A stretch of DNA of 64,000 nt from Ulota crispa (taxonomy: Eukaryota; Streptophyta; Bryopsida; Orthotrichales; Orthotrichaceae): NCBI GenBank assembly GCA_963920765.1, contig OY987249.1:12462817-12526816 (forward strand), read 5' to 3'. Of the stretch, positions 11,259 to 23,580 are shown one piece after another (positions within the stretch are counted from its first letter, which is position 1; every line of letters starts with the position of its first letter). The translations under genes were made by a program, and so were the position numbers. The notes under the pieces are model-generated. The model was not told the origin of the DNA and ran no database searches. It worked only from the letters and a program-made list of their open reading frames with translations.

Positions 11259-12796
11259 TCCGCAAATCATTACCTTTGACCTCGATGGATCTCTGAGCAT
11301 GCGATTTTTAAATTTCAACTAATCACTTCATTTAGAGGAGAGATGAATTTTGATGATTAATTTCTATTTGGCCTCAATGGATTCCCGTGCGTATGATTTT
11401 TGTCAATTATCTTTGCTATTTATATCTCTACATGGCCCTTTGAAAGCTAGCAAAGTTAAAACACAAATATAGATTTGGATGGGTAGAGTCAACTTGTGGG
11501 ACATACAATAACTTATCTCTTTCAACTTTTTGGAACTAGATTTTGTATTACCATGTACAACAAACAAAGGAGCACTTCATACTAGATCTCACATCCCAAC
11601 TTTGCATGTTTTACTCAATGCCAAGCCCTAGCTTTCTTGTTTTGAAAATGGAAAAAAATAACCATTTAAATTTTTTGAGTATTTTGAGCAAAAACATTGT
11701 TAAGATTTGCCATCCAAGCTAGATCTTCAAGTATGCTACACCAATTCTTGAGCAAAGATTTTGTTGACACCAAAGCTTTCAAAATTACTACCACCTTGGC
11801 TACCACAAGCATGCATATTTATATGCACTAGGATGTAGAATATAGTGTAAATTGCCCTTTTAAGTCCTATTGTTCATATATCTACCAAGCAAACTCTAAA
11901 CCTTTTGAATGGCTTTTGGGACATATAGGGAGGCACCAAGACTATAACTTGACAAATAAAAAAATCAAACTTTCAAATGGCGGCTTAAAATCTTATATAC
12001 CCAACTATGTCATTAAAGATTCTTTTTTCTAAATTGTTTTTTTTTTTTAAATCTAAAGGAAGAAACCAAAATTGTCTAAATGTTTAGATTCCCTATTGTT
12101 GGGCCTCTCTTTGCCCCAAAAGAAAGTTAAATTTGCATATAATCACAAGAGGGGCGTCATTTTTTTAGTTTCTCTCTAAATGCAACACATGTATGTTACC
12201 AAAAAAATCAGTTTTCTCAAGCAAAGCTCCAATCTTGACACCCACTACACCAAATGCTCTCAATAGGTTGCCTTAACTGCACTAAAGTTAATGGGCGTAA
12301 AGTTAAACTCTTCTTGAACACGTGGATGAAATATTGGGTCTTGTCACAAGAAGACTTTTTTGTTTATGATGGTTCATTGCTGGAAATTTTAGAACAAAAA
12401 TTACAAACATTGTAGCAGTAAAAGTAAATATTCAAAATAACTTAGTGTGAATGTCAAGCATAAACCTTGGAGCAACGTAATAAGTGTGAACTGCCACCAG
12501 AAAATAAATTCTCCCACAATCTATCCTAAATTTGTACTTTTGACATGCTAGAATGGCCCACCAGTCCACCTCCCTTGAGAGCGTAGCCCTTGCCCTTGGG
12601 CCTTCACTCAAGCTACACCTTTGCAGCTGCCCAATTGGACGTTATTAGAAGCTTGGCAGCCTTTTTCACTATCAGAAATTGCAGCTGCAGAGACTTGGGC
12701 TCACTAGACACTGCAAAAGATTTGTTTTTAAAAGAAAAAGTTGAGTAAAAAGATAACAGAAATGTTTAAAAAGAAGAAAAAATCAAAAGACATATA
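11259..12796. other. Intergenic, little recognised
   Basis: A degenerate pair of about 90-bp units lies at 11276-11400 (GACCTCGATGGATCTC and GGCCTCAATGGATTCC). Otherwise no gene, RNA or clear element. Confidence 0.5.
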
Positions 12797-12805
12797 TATA
12801 TAAAA

Positions 12806-13215
12806 GGGAATTGCTAAAGCCACACTCAAAATTGTTAACATCACATCCCCAAAGTGTGCTTTTTAGAGCATGAATTGTGAGAATTTCATGCTAATTTTTT
12901 TGATTTGGATCAATGAATTTGTTTCACCTCTAACATTTTACGGCTATATTCAAAAATATTGGAGGCACCTAAATTTGAAACTAAAATCATAGGACTATTG
13001 AATTACTCAAAGCAAAAATACATCCAAAAAATAGCAATGTTGCAATAAAAGTTCAACAAAAAATTATGTTTGTTTTTCTTTCTTTCAAGAAGGTGGTGAT
13101 GCCTTGATTGAATGAATGATGGACCACTTGAACTAAAAATATAGCTTTAAATTTGCAAAACACATGCTTATGGGATGTGCCATTAGCAATTTTGGGTATG
13201 GCTTTAGCAATTCCC
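12806..13215. mobile_element. MITE with GGGAATTGCTAAAGCC termini (Mutator- or hAT-like)
   Basis: Left end GGGAATTGCTAAAGCCACAC, right end in reverse complement GGGAATTGCTAAAGCCATAC; the inverted repeat continues imperfectly for about 45 bp. The flanks are TATATAAAA (12797-12805) and TATATAAAG (13216-13224), a 9-bp duplication with one difference. About 410 bp, non-coding. Confidence 0.75.
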
Positions 13216-13224
13216 TATATAAAG

Positions 13225-14670
13225 CCCAATAAAAGAAGAAGTAAATTAATTTTGAGCTGGTTGGGGTCTTGGTCAAAACATACCTAACGCAACAATAGGG
13301 GTAGTCAAGGTTGGTTTGAGATTCATATTTTTGTGAAGATTGAGAAAAGGCAAAGTGAAAGTAGAAACCAATCGATGGGAGTAGCAAGCGCAAGATGAAA
13401 CTAGAATTACTAAAAGTAAAAGTTCTCTTGCAAAAACTAGAAGGATCCTATTTCTCCACGCCTAGGCGAGGATTAAAAGAAATCTTAATTTTCATGGAAA
13501 ACCTCTTGCGCTAGTTGCGGATTGACAGCCATGTTGGGTTCCATGAAGATTGAGAGTGATAAAAATTGAACCGTGACTACCCCTAATGCTCCTCTTCTCA
13601 ATATTGTAGATGTGCAAAATTGTTGTCTCGTCTGCTGATCACCATTCCACACTGTACTTTTTTTCCTTTTTTGTGTGGAGTTGCCACCGGCTTAACCCTT
13701 AGAGCATCTCTTGCAACCCTCCAAATGTCCATGTCCTCCAATTCCTCTCTATCATTTTTAGAGGGAATGGTCACTTGTGTCCCCAACAGGGCAACCCATT
13801 AAGTATAATACCAACCAATCACAAGTCAAAGAATTTCCAAAAGCAATAAAGTAAGCTATGACCATCATAAAATATAGCTTGTAGAGAGTTTAGAGGCCCC
13901 CTTCAAATATGACTTATTTGAATGGGATGGTAAATGTAAAAGCCAACTTTGCTAGAATTAGTTACTTTTCATCCGGATTTGAGAGGGGCCTGGACATTTG
14001 ACCGTTTGCAGGAGATGCTGGCTTAGAATGTTAGACCCAACTTGAGGGACCAGGTTTCCATATATTCTTCCTTTGTGCAGTGCCCTTGCAAACCTTTACA
14101 CCCACCATGATCTACCGTTCAAAAATTTAGCATTTTACAAAACACAATTGACATTTTCTTATCTTGTATCACTAATTTTTTATTCTTACGCCATCCTCAT
14201 CAAACATACCAAATCTTTAGTTCCAAAAAAATCAAAACCTTTAATTTGGTGAATTATTTTACATGATATTCATGATTTTATATGATAATTGATTACAAAA
14301 AATTTGGTGAAGAAATTTTGAGATTTGATTGCATGGATATGTAGGAAATATTCATATGCACACCTTTCCTTCCAACAAGCATCTCCCAAAAAACCTCAAA
14401 ATTCCTTCTATAGAGATTTCAACATTGAGGTGACTATGACAAAATTTTGTAAATGAGTCATGAGGTAACTTTCCAAGGTAAGGCAACCTAATTGTTAATT
14501 GTTAAGGCAATCTAAATGCAATATTTAGTGTAGCTACCTATGGTAGTAGCATTGATTTTTTAAGAATGATTCATTTTGAATGGGCCGTAATGGGAATAAA
14601 ACAATCATTTTTCTGAAAGTATCATTAAAGAGAATAGAAACCATAAGAAACTATAGGGTTGAGTAAGTGT
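13225..14670. other. Intergenic with one half-copy of a dispersed repeat
   Basis: 14140-14460 is a diverged copy of the repeat also seen at 20780-21180, 46170-46400 and 47880-48100 (shared cues: CATCAAACATACCAAATCTT, then CATGGATATGTAGGAAATAT). No gene is recognised. Confidence 0.5.
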
Positions 14671-14677
14671 ACAATTA

Positions 14678-15170
14678 AGGTAGGAACACCCATAAGCATT
14701 AGTGTACTCATTCCCGTTGCCTACTCGTGCAAGACGTGTTAGTGAACAATAAATACAAAAAAGAGTTGGTTATGGGTACTTTAAGTGATGGTTATGGGTA
14801 CTTTAAGTGATGGTTATGGATGACAAAGTGATGGTTATGGATGACAAAGTGATGGTTATGGATGACAAAGTGATGGTTATGGATGACAAAGTGATGGTTA
14901 TGGATGACAAAGTGATGGTTATAGGTGGCTTGCTTGACAATTTTGAGAGCCCCATCACATTGTTTTTAGCATCTCCTACTCACGACCATGGATTTTCAAT
15001 GATTTTGGACTTTAAAAAACCTTTGTGAACAGATACTTGCAATTGAAAATTTGAAATTGATACCAATATTTTTCATTCCTTCTTGCTAGTCAAGCAATAT
15101 TTTTCAACCTTGTTTGATCGCAGTATTTACCCTATAAAGCTTAAACTCACGGTTCTGGGTGTTCCTACCT
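14678..15170. mobile_element. Tc1/mariner-type MITE, AGGTAGGAACACCC termini
   Basis: Left end AGGTAGGAACACCCATAAGC, right end in reverse complement AGGTAGGAACACCCAGAACC, with TA on both flanks (14676-14677 and 15171-15172). 493 bp. It has captured or expanded a 21-bp minisatellite. A shorter relative is at 35905-36241. Confidence 0.7.
14786..14935. repeat. 21-bp minisatellite inside the MITE
   Basis: About seven units of GTGATGGTTATGGATGACAA; the first two are variants containing GGTACTTTA. The unit length is a multiple of three, so the frame stays open and encodes MVMDDKV repeats. I do not regard this as a gene. Confidence 0.9.
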
Positions 15171-17134
15171 TATCTACACTGTTCAAAGTTACAATGATTC
15201 TCTTTCTCTTTTTCCTGGTTCTGTACATCACTGGATCAATCTCGTTATATACCCTTCCTTCTATACCCTGTTGAGACCCTGCGTACTACCATCGCCCTGG
15301 TCATAGATATCAGCACATCTCTATCAGCGTCGGTCGAGCTATGGCGATGTCTCGACAAGCGTTCCATTTGTATTCTACATCGCAGATCGTGCCATTCAAC
15401 TTCAGGATTTTTTCTCCTTTTTTCGGCTTTTCTCAAACACACGTATTTCTTCCTTTTTTCCGTACACACGAAAATTTTTCTTTTACGAATTCGCGGAATT
15501 TTTTCTTATTTCACTGCACCGAGTTTCAAGAGGAACGGGTGGAAAGAGATTTGTGCGAGGGCGAATTTGTGATTGTAATCGTGAACGTGAATGACTCAAG
15601 AACCGTGGAGCAGCTCTCGGCCGAAGAATATCGTGAGATCTTTGAGCTTTCGCGGATAAGTGGCGTGATGGTGTTGAAGCAAGTGAAATCGAAGTCGCAG
15701 GTTATTATTTTCTAACCGTTGATGTCGATTCTGAAGGCAATTATATGTCACAGTAGCATCGTCTTGAAGAAATGTTTCGTTATAACCTAGCTAATCTCAA
15801 TTCGAATAAATTTTATAGCCTTGCGAATGAAAATGCCAGTGTATGCTTCGACATGTGCAGAATTCAACGAAGTATTGAGCTTACTTTCTTCCTCTTCTGT
15901 TGATATCCTTAAAGACTTGATAAATCAGATAGTCGCTACAAGTATTCGAGAGAAATGAAGTTGAATGGTGTCTTTTTCTTTTCTTCTTCGTGAAACTTTA
16001 TGAAGTAATGGTTAAACGGAGGACGAATTCGACAGATATGGCGCTCTGTTTGAACTTCGAAGGTTTCTACACCTCTAGATGCTACTCGTGTATGATTACG
16101 CCCTGCGGGCAAGTCAAATGCAGTCCTGACTTCAAAGCCGTAGAATAGCAGAATAAATTGCTCATGAGAAAGGTTTTATAACTTCATTTTCTTTGGTTTT
16201 GAATGTGCATTTTAGGTCCTAGCATCTTGGTGAGTGAATCGGTCTATGGAGAGTGGCGACAATAGCATACGAGCTTGGTGATATGATGACAGAATGCTTG
16301 CCTGGACTTGTGAACTAACAACGATCATCTTCATATTAATTTACTCGTGTGTTGTGGACTACTGTATGCTCCTACTCCAATGCTTTTAGTTAGCATTTCT
16401 GGGCACCAATATTTGTACCATAACTATCCGGAAAGAGAAAACTCAACTTCTTCGTGTGGCCCTGTGTTACAGCTAGTTTCGTGGAGAAACACGTTGGTTG
16501 AAACGTCGAAAGTAGGAACTTTTGACTAAGAGAGCTGGAAAGGACATTATTTGTTGTGAAAGTTTTAAAAACATTGGCAAAACAATGTCGGTCAAAACCT
16601 CTGAATTCAATTGCAGAAAGTGCGAAGATTTTTATGCCATTAGTTTTCAGAGTAATTTAGGCTTATTCGTCTTACGTACCTCGGCCTGTTATGAATTTCA
16701 ATGCAATTTTGCCAGTCTAAGTTTAAACCTGTGCATCGTGCCTTTTTCTTTTCTTTTTATCGAAGCATAAGTAAAAAGTGCAGCTGGCATCTGTTTATTT
16801 CCGCTTTCGTGCATCCTTGCTTGCATGCTTTCTACCGTCAAATGACTTTTGCTGATATAGTGGAACGCATTGCTACGGACTCACGTGGTAGAAACCATTT
16901 CTACTTGAACCATTTCCAGTTTGGAAGCAATTGACTTTTTCATGTATGGAGAGAGACAGAAATCTTCGGCGCATTTCTGGTGTTCTTGTGCACTGATTTC
17001 TCATAAAGGCAATTTGTGCCGTGGGCTTGCAGGCAGTTCGGGAGGACTTAGGTTGTGCACGATTCATTTGTTACACGAGATCTAGGGTGTTCGAGGGTTA
17101 GTGTTGTTGTGAAAGCAGAGTGGGGCTCTTACCC
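15171..17134 (+). promoter_or_regulatory. Promoter and probable intron-containing leader of the hydrolase gene
   Basis: G+C rises from about 15240, unlike the AT-rich flank. A plausible 3' splice site (GTGGGCTTGCAG then GCAGTTCGG) lies near 17029, followed by about 100 nt of leader before the ATG at 17135. An exon ending near 15700 would then make a leader intron of about 1.3 kb. A frame at 15341-15715 is open, but its first part is F/S-rich low complexity and I read it as leader. Exact transcript ends are not visible. Confidence 0.45.
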
Positions 17135-18836
17135 ATGGCTATTGGAGACAGTGGCTCCAATGTGAAGAGTTCGAAAGTAACGATCCTCAACCTACAAGGA
17201 TTGAAGTTGGTGGGCGAACTCGATGACGCAGGATCGAAAGACCTCTGCATCCTCAGCCACGGGTTCCAGTCTTCAAAGCAGGATCCAACCCTAGTCTCAG
17301 TTTCAAAGGCACTTACAGGAGCCGGGATTAGCACCTACAGATTTGATTTCACCGGCAACGGCGAGAGCGACGGCGAGTTCGCGTATGGAAGCTATTGGCG
17401 TGAGGCGGACGACATACGATCGGTCGTGAATTACTGGCGTTTTCGCAAGTGGCGGATCCTTTCCTTGATTGGTCATAGTAAAGGCGGCAACGCCGTGTTG
17501 CTGTATTCGTCCAAGTATGGCGACGTCGGGTGCATTGTCAATATGTGCGGAAGATTCGACTTGACCAGAGGTTCGGGTTTCCAATACATGTCATTTGCTA
17601 AGGTAGAAGATATTATTTGCAAGCGTTATAACTAGTACTCCCTCTGTCCCTCTAAAAGCGTTCAAAAAGCTTCCTTGCAAAGGATTAACTGTGTTTTTAG
17701 TCTTTGTGCTAGCAACACATGCATTCTAGAATCAATATATCATCTACCAAATGTATGCAAAATTTCTAGCTTTGATGTTGCCGTTTGGGCACCCAAATTC
17801 CATGCAAAAAGTACCATATTTGTGCATGTTGCCAACTCCTTATTATTGATGATTTGAAGATTAGTAGCAACAATGGTACCTCATATGAACACGGCCAAAC
17901 TTGCTAGGAGTGGAATGCTCCCTAATCACTTAACTTGCCCTCATGAGATCATTGAACATGACAAATGCTCTCTCAAGGTTTGAAATTAGCAAAAGGGAAC
18001 TTTTTAGTGGTACAAGAAATGTTACTGATTTGGACGTTTTTAGAGGGACAGAGGGAGTATGTAGGTGTGTGCTTTTATTGGGAAATCACTTGGTAGAGCT
18101 CAGTGGAGATCACTTTGGGTACTACAAGAGCCCTCTTAGATCAATTATTTTTCTCACTAATCAGATTATTTATCACTCAGTATGTTGGATGATTTCTCAT
18201 GCAATAATTCAGAGTGGGACAGTAGACGACCCCATTTTTTTTTTGTCAAAGTCAGTGGCCATATAGACATTATTAATCGTCACGATTTCTTGCACCAACT
18301 TGCTAACTGATGGCCTACTAAGATGGGATGCTCTTGATAACAGGCTCCAGTCAAGCTGAGACGGTGTCAGCTTTAGCGTCCCTACCTTACCTTCTTTTGT
18401 AAAGTCACTCCTCGATTTTAGGTTTTCAGCAGTGATTAACTTATTTACGTTTTCACCAGGCATGGAGAGACGACTCGGAAAGAAGGGACTGCAGAAATTG
18501 AAAGACGAGGGCGTTTTGGACGTCTTGGACCGATCTGGAAAGCTCGAGTTTCGTGTGTTGATGAGCGACATGGAGGAGAGGTTCACAACCGACATGCACA
18601 AAGCATGTCTTGGAATTCCCGAGCATGGCAGAGTGCTGAATGTTCATGGCTCAGCGGATGAGACAGTGCCCACTGAAGATGTACACGAGTTTGGCAAAAG
18701 GATCCGGAACAGCAGTGTGCACATCATCGACGGTGCTGATCACAACTTTAAGCTGCGCCAGGACGAAATCTCTAAACTGGTTGTGGATTTCGTCCAAGCT
18801 TGTCCCAAGCATCCTCAGCTCTGCGCTTCGATGTGA
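17135..18836 (+). CDS. Alpha/beta hydrolase (plant serine hydrolase), 2 exons
   Basis: Exons 17135-17570 and 18460-18836 (GT-AG; the intron splits a Gly codon) give 270 residues. It is a predicted esterase/lipase-like serine hydrolase, substrate unknown. Seen in the protein: oxyanion-loop motif SHGF (41-44), DFTGNGES (71-78), nucleophile elbow GHSKGG with Ser115, acid candidate Asp212 in HGSADETVP, and His240 in GADHNF, so the catalytic triad is complete. The fold and the NMCGRFDL...MERRLGK junction match plant homologues that are single-domain soluble proteins. There is no signal peptide or membrane span, so it is probably cytosolic. The ATG at 17135 is preferred over an in-frame GTG 15 nt upstream because GTG does not normally start plant genes. 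The 889-nt intron contains a Stowaway-type MITE. Confidence 0.9.
17638..18057. mobile_element. Stowaway-type (Tc1/mariner) MITE in hydrolase intron
   Basis: Left end CTCCCTCTGTCCCTCTAAAA, right end in reverse complement CTCCCTCTGTCCCTCTAAAA: 20 bp of perfect inverted repeat with TA on both sides (17636-17637 and 18058-18059). 420 bp, no reading frame. A second copy at 61227-61644, judged by eye at roughly 85% identity or more, lies in an intron of another gene. Confidence 0.92.
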
Positions 18837-20266
18837 GAACATTCGATCATGCATTCTGGTGGCTGTGTTTGGTCATCTTCACTATGGTAAGTTCAAATAA
18901 GGATCTGACTTATGTGCAGACAACTACTTTTTATTTTCCTTTTATTGTTATCAAGAGAAAAGTTCTTTTTAGTATTTGCAGTTATATTTAATTTTCAAGT
19001 GTAATTCTGAAAGTTGTGCTAGTTTTCATACAATTGCTACTTGAGTTGGCATTGAGCATCTTCTCAGTCGTTATTTTCTTGCATTGATGAGTTCAGGATA
19101 GCTGCTGCTGTGTTTCTTTAACACAATCGGGACGTAACTGATTTTTTGAAGTCTGGATGCAACGAAATTAGCTTTCTTCTTACATTTGTACGTTATAGCC
19201 AAAGTAATCGATATAAAGTGAAGAGGCAGAAAACTGACCATCATAGCCATGGCTGCAAGCTTTCGGGCCATCTCGGCAATCAAACTGGCAATGTTGAAAT
19301 CCTTGTATCCATCGTGTGTGCTTTCAACCTTGGAGCTGTGTGTATTAAATCGAGCCGGCCTGAGGAGACTGTCATTTGGCATCTGAAGTCTGTCAACAGA
19401 AAAGCGAAGGTGAGAGGGGTTATCACACTAGTACCGTCCTTTTAAGTAGAAAGTGCAGCACTCAATATACTTTCTTATCATCCTACTACTGCTGGTGTTG
19501 CAGATGCTAAACGAAGATAGCTCATGAGTTTGATGTGCTCAATTCCATACCAGCACAATTGTCCTTGAGTTTAAGTAGATTTTACTTCAGGAACTACCGT
19601 GTAGACTAATTATAAGCCTTTTTTTCAGCATGTACAATTTTATTTGACCTTATGTTCACCATTACTAGGAGCCTTACCGGGGGCATATTTCTAAACAAAA
19701 AAGTTGCAAGTGTAAGTACATGTGTTGTCCATGTGGTGTACATAATAAAACTTCCTCAACCGACTATCTAATCACAATGGTCCAGCATCATTGTTTTTCT
19801 TTTATTGGTCTTCTCCTAGAGCTTAACAATTGTCTTTGAAGTTTCAAAGCATTTATGATGTAGGATAGATATTCACAATTGTGCCTCCCAAGTCCCAAAC
19901 TGCTAAAACATGAGCCGAGAGTAATAAATTATGGCATCACAAGTCAAAGTAATGAAGAATCAAGCAACAGTGTTAAGAGGTACTTTGTCTCATTTGTAGT
20001 GCAACAAAAACGAGGTTGGAGCTCATTTCATAGCGTAATTGCATTGGAATATAATTTATTTCATGTTGGGATCAAGGTTAAATTATACTATACACAATGA
20101 TTGATTTCTATATATAAACATTCAATCAATGAAGATGTGCAACTCTTATGGCCTTCTTTATTGTAAAATGGACTAATTGCAATTTGAAGAAATCCAAAAA
20201 TCTTGATCTCTTATGGACTCCAAAATTTGTTTCACTATCCTTTCATTAGTTGAAACATTTTGATGC
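18837..20266 (+). other. 3' flank of the hydrolase gene
   Basis: Moderate G+C persists to about 19450, with a possible splice donor (CTATGGTAAGTT) near 18885 and another (AAGGTGAGAG) near 19410. This hints at a spliced 3' UTR or a non-coding exon. No conserved protein is recognisable; frames at 19071-19445 are not supported. Beyond 19500 the sequence is plain AT-rich. Confidence 0.35.
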
Positions 20267-20498
20267 TTAATCCTTGAATGGCCCATCAGCCATCTCTGGC
20301 CATATGTACGACTGTATATACAATTGTATTTGAGGTGCTTTGAGGGCTTTCCAAAAAAAATTATGCACTTGCCATTGTACAACCTTTCAATATGTATGAT
20401 TGTAACACTTAATTTTCAGCTAATTCAAACTTCTGAATATTGATTGCAACCGTATTTGGTACCGTATCTCTGTAGCCCAAGGGCTCTTTAGGGGTTAA
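20267..20498. mobile_element. TTAA-bounded piggyBac-like MITE, 232-bp subfamily, copy 1
   Basis: Left end TTAATCCTTGAATGGCCCAT, right end in reverse complement TTAACCCCTAAAGAGCCC, flush with TTAA at both sides. The interior is homologous to 33668-33900 (shared: CAACCGTATTTGGTA, TGAGGGCTTTCCAAA, TTCAATATGTATG). Two copies at unrelated sites confirm the ends. Non-coding. Confidence 0.75.
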
Positions 20499-20718
20499 AG
20501 GAGTAGCTACATTAGAAATAGGAAACATTTCTTTTGTATTATTGCTAAAATTTACGAGAGGTTTTGTTGAAAAGTTTTTTTTTAATGGTTGCATTGAGAA
20601 ACAAGTCCCACGTTCTAACTCTACAAGTCCTGAGTTCAAAGTCAAACAAGTTTCAACCTCTCAACCAATCCAGTTTTGAGAACTAAGAGGAAATTGAGAC
20701 TTTGGACCCTGTACTATA

Positions 20719-21264
20719 CAATACCCAAAAGAAAGAGTACATAAGTCCCTCTCATGGCATCCATAAAAGTTGGTATAACAAAGAATATAATTGGCATTTT
20801 ATCCTCGGATTTTTTGTATGTGAACCTTGTGCAATCATGATCAAGCATACCAAATTTTAGTTACTAAAAACCAAATTTCTATTTTTGGTAAATTGTTTTG
20901 TGTCAAAATCATGGTTTTACAAGAAAACAAATTAGAAATCAGTGGCAATGAATTTTTGAGATTTGGTTGCATGAATATGTAAGAGACATCCATATGTGCA
21001 TCTTTGTTTCAAACAAACATTTCCAAAAAAATTCAAATGTTTTTCTATAGATATTTTAATTTTAAGGTGATTATGACCAAATTTAGTAAAATATATATTT
21101 CTTTATGAAAATTAGTTTTTGTTATTTGACTCATACATTGTTATTAAGATACATTGTTATTAAGTTTGTACTTTTATTTTGCCAAAAACTAATTTATTTA
21201 TTTATAGTACAAACTTCTTTAAATCCTATAGGAGAAACTTGTGTACTCTTTCTTTAGGGTACTG
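20719..21264. mobile_element. Inverted-repeat element with CA(G/A)TACCC(T/A)AAAGAAAG ends
   Basis: Left CAATACCCAAAAGAAAGAGT, right in reverse complement CAGTACCCTAAAGAAAGAGT; about 24 of 28 terminal bases pair. The interior (20780-21180) belongs to the dispersed repeat seen at 14140, 46170 and 47880. No clear target duplication. Confidence 0.5.
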
Positions 21265-21954
21265 GACAGACAACTTTCAAATAAAAAGTGAACATGATGA
21301 AAACATCACAGATAAAGAAATGACATTCCTACAAGTTGGACAGGCCAAGACAAGGTAGATATTATTCATTGTTATTTTTGGCTTTCTGAAGATAGTGAAG
21401 CGTATCAATTGTTTGTAAATCATATACTTGTACAACATTGTCGTTTGGTATACTGATCAAACATATTTGCAAGTTCAAGGTAGAAAAGTTAGGGTTATTT
21501 TACAATAGAAGGATGCGTAAAAATTTGGTTCTATTTGAAAATTGGTCAATTTTGTCCCCTTCTACAGTAGTGCCTCTTTAAAATGAACCTTTACAAGAAA
21601 AAATGCTTAGCTAAGATGAAAGAAATGACTGTCCCTGGCTGTAGGGGAGTTAGAAGATGTGTTTGGTTACAATGAATGCTTTCCTTACATGAAATGAATA
21701 TGTTGTCCAAATACCTTCATCTTATCCAGGCACCACTGTATAGTGTTGCACAAAATTAAGGCCTATGAGTTCAAATACAAACCTATAATTCTCAAATTTT
21801 ATGTTTTTCAATGGTGAATTTCTTAAATTTTATGTGTTTTTTAGGTAATTTTTGAGTTTTTTCCACCTAGGCCCTCAACTACATTTGAGCAACATTTCAA
21901 ACTCAATATTGTGTTATGGAGACACAAATTTTATTGGTGAACATCCTTTAATCC
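21265..21954. other. Intergenic, nothing recognised
   Basis: AT-rich sequence with no supported frame or element ends. Confidence 0.5.
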
Positions 21955-22606
21955 TTAACCCCTAAATGCCCAAGCCCTCTCTAAGCTTATTAGACTTTCC
22001 ATGAATTTAAACAATCAATCAACCTCTTCATGAATTCCATCAAGTTTTTTCAATTGTAACCGTACAAATTTAAATTAAACATGTTAGAGATTACATGGAA
22101 AAAGAAAACACAACAATATCACTTGTAGTTTGAAAGATTATAATGTTTGAACATGAGGCTATTAAAATTGCAAAAGTGACATAAAGTCTTCCAATCCTTG
22201 TTTCACATGTCAAATCCAAAAAGTTGGTCACCATAAAAATATGAGGTTTAAGGTCATTACATGCCTAACTCAAATCAATTTACGGTTTTGAAAATCTACT
22301 CCTACATTATTTTTAAATGGATTTCTAATGTGGACTTTTCTCCAAGCTCTAGTGTATTTGAGGCTCATTTTCAAGATCTTCCAACACTAAAAAACTCAAG
22401 ATTGCAGTGGACACCCTTGTACAAAATCTCAAGTAGAAAAATCCTCAACTTTCATTTTCAAAATCAGATTTTTGATGTTGAAAGTAGACTTCAAAACAAA
22501 CTTATATTGAAAATAAAAAATTGAAAATAATAATTTGATGAGGTTTTATCCATCTTCAAAGTTTCCTTGCGACCCAAATCTGGTCGCTTAGGCATTTAGG
22601 GGTTAA
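21955..22606. mobile_element. TTAA-bounded piggyBac-like MITE, 652 bp
   Basis: Left end TTAACCCCTAAATGCCCAAG, right end in reverse complement TTAACCCCTAAATGCCTAAG: 19 of 20 bases identical. Both ends are flush with TTAA. The small frame at 22261-22524 inside it has no family resemblance. Confidence 0.8.
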
Positions 22607-23572
22607 ACAATGCGGTGGACAAAAATTGTCTGTTGGTCATAAAAAAGCACTTTGCATGTTGAAAAATAGTCAATTTTCATCTTGATTTTTTTACAAGTAA
22701 TTATACATACTTGGTGCATCATGGAAGGCAATAAACAACTTCACAAAAGCATATTCACTTTTTTAGGTGACCTAAATTGTGAGAAGATTCACACACATGG
22801 TCTTAAGTCCCACGCTGCCCTTCTTGCAAATTTCATGAGGTCAGCATGTAGTGTTGACTTTTGCAGCTTCTTGGACATTTGCCACACCAATGACAACATT
22901 AAATATCATTGTAGGATATAGTAGCTGGGTTGGTTGAGGTGACCAGCCCAACATTTAAGGGTTAAAAAGATATTGAGCTTGGCCACAAGTTAGCATTTCT
23001 TAGGCTCAGTTAAGTGTCACTCTATGAGATTGTTGTCCACATTTCTTCTTTTAGTCACTTTGTCATTTTAAATTTTGACCAATTTTTCAGAAAAAATTAT
23101 GAGCATGTAGCTCTATTTTAGCTTTTGAGTGTTGTTGACATTCTGTAGCTCAAAATTGCAAAAAAAAAAGCTACGTATACATTTGTATCTATTTAAAAAC
23201 AAAGATGTCATTTTCTTTTTTAAGCGCAAATTAAGCTGTATAATGTCTTCAACACAAGAGCTAAAGCAAATCCACATGTTCATGTTTTTTATGTAAAAAA
23301 TTGGCCAAAACCTGACATGACAAAATAAATGTAAATTTTTGCCACATCTTGGCCTATCCACCTACACAACCACCCCCATAGCTCACAATCTTCTAATCAC
23401 TAGGTACTATTTTTTAAAAATAACAAAGAAGATCAATCAAAACAGTAATAATTGAACAAAAACAACTAACAATGGTGGTCATTGGAGTTGAAACATCTTT
23501 ATTGAAAATAAAATTGATGAATGACACACAAGTCACATGTAAAAAAAAACCAAAAAAAAACTTTGATATCCT
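22607..23572. other. Intergenic with an orphan TTAA end
   Basis: At 22945-22965 the sequence CCCAACATTTAAGGGTTAA looks like a right terminus of the TTAA family without a clear left partner. No gene is recognised. Confidence 0.4.
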
Positions 23573-23580
23573 TATTTTAA

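Noticed and set aside
14807-15028. A 73-codon protein with MVMDDKV repeats
   Set aside because: The frame exists only because the 21-bp minisatellite unit is a multiple of three.
15341-15715. A 124-codon gene upstream of the hydrolase
   Set aside because: The composition is partly low complexity (F/S-rich), no family fits, and the position suits a leader exon. It was kept only as part of the promoter/leader region.
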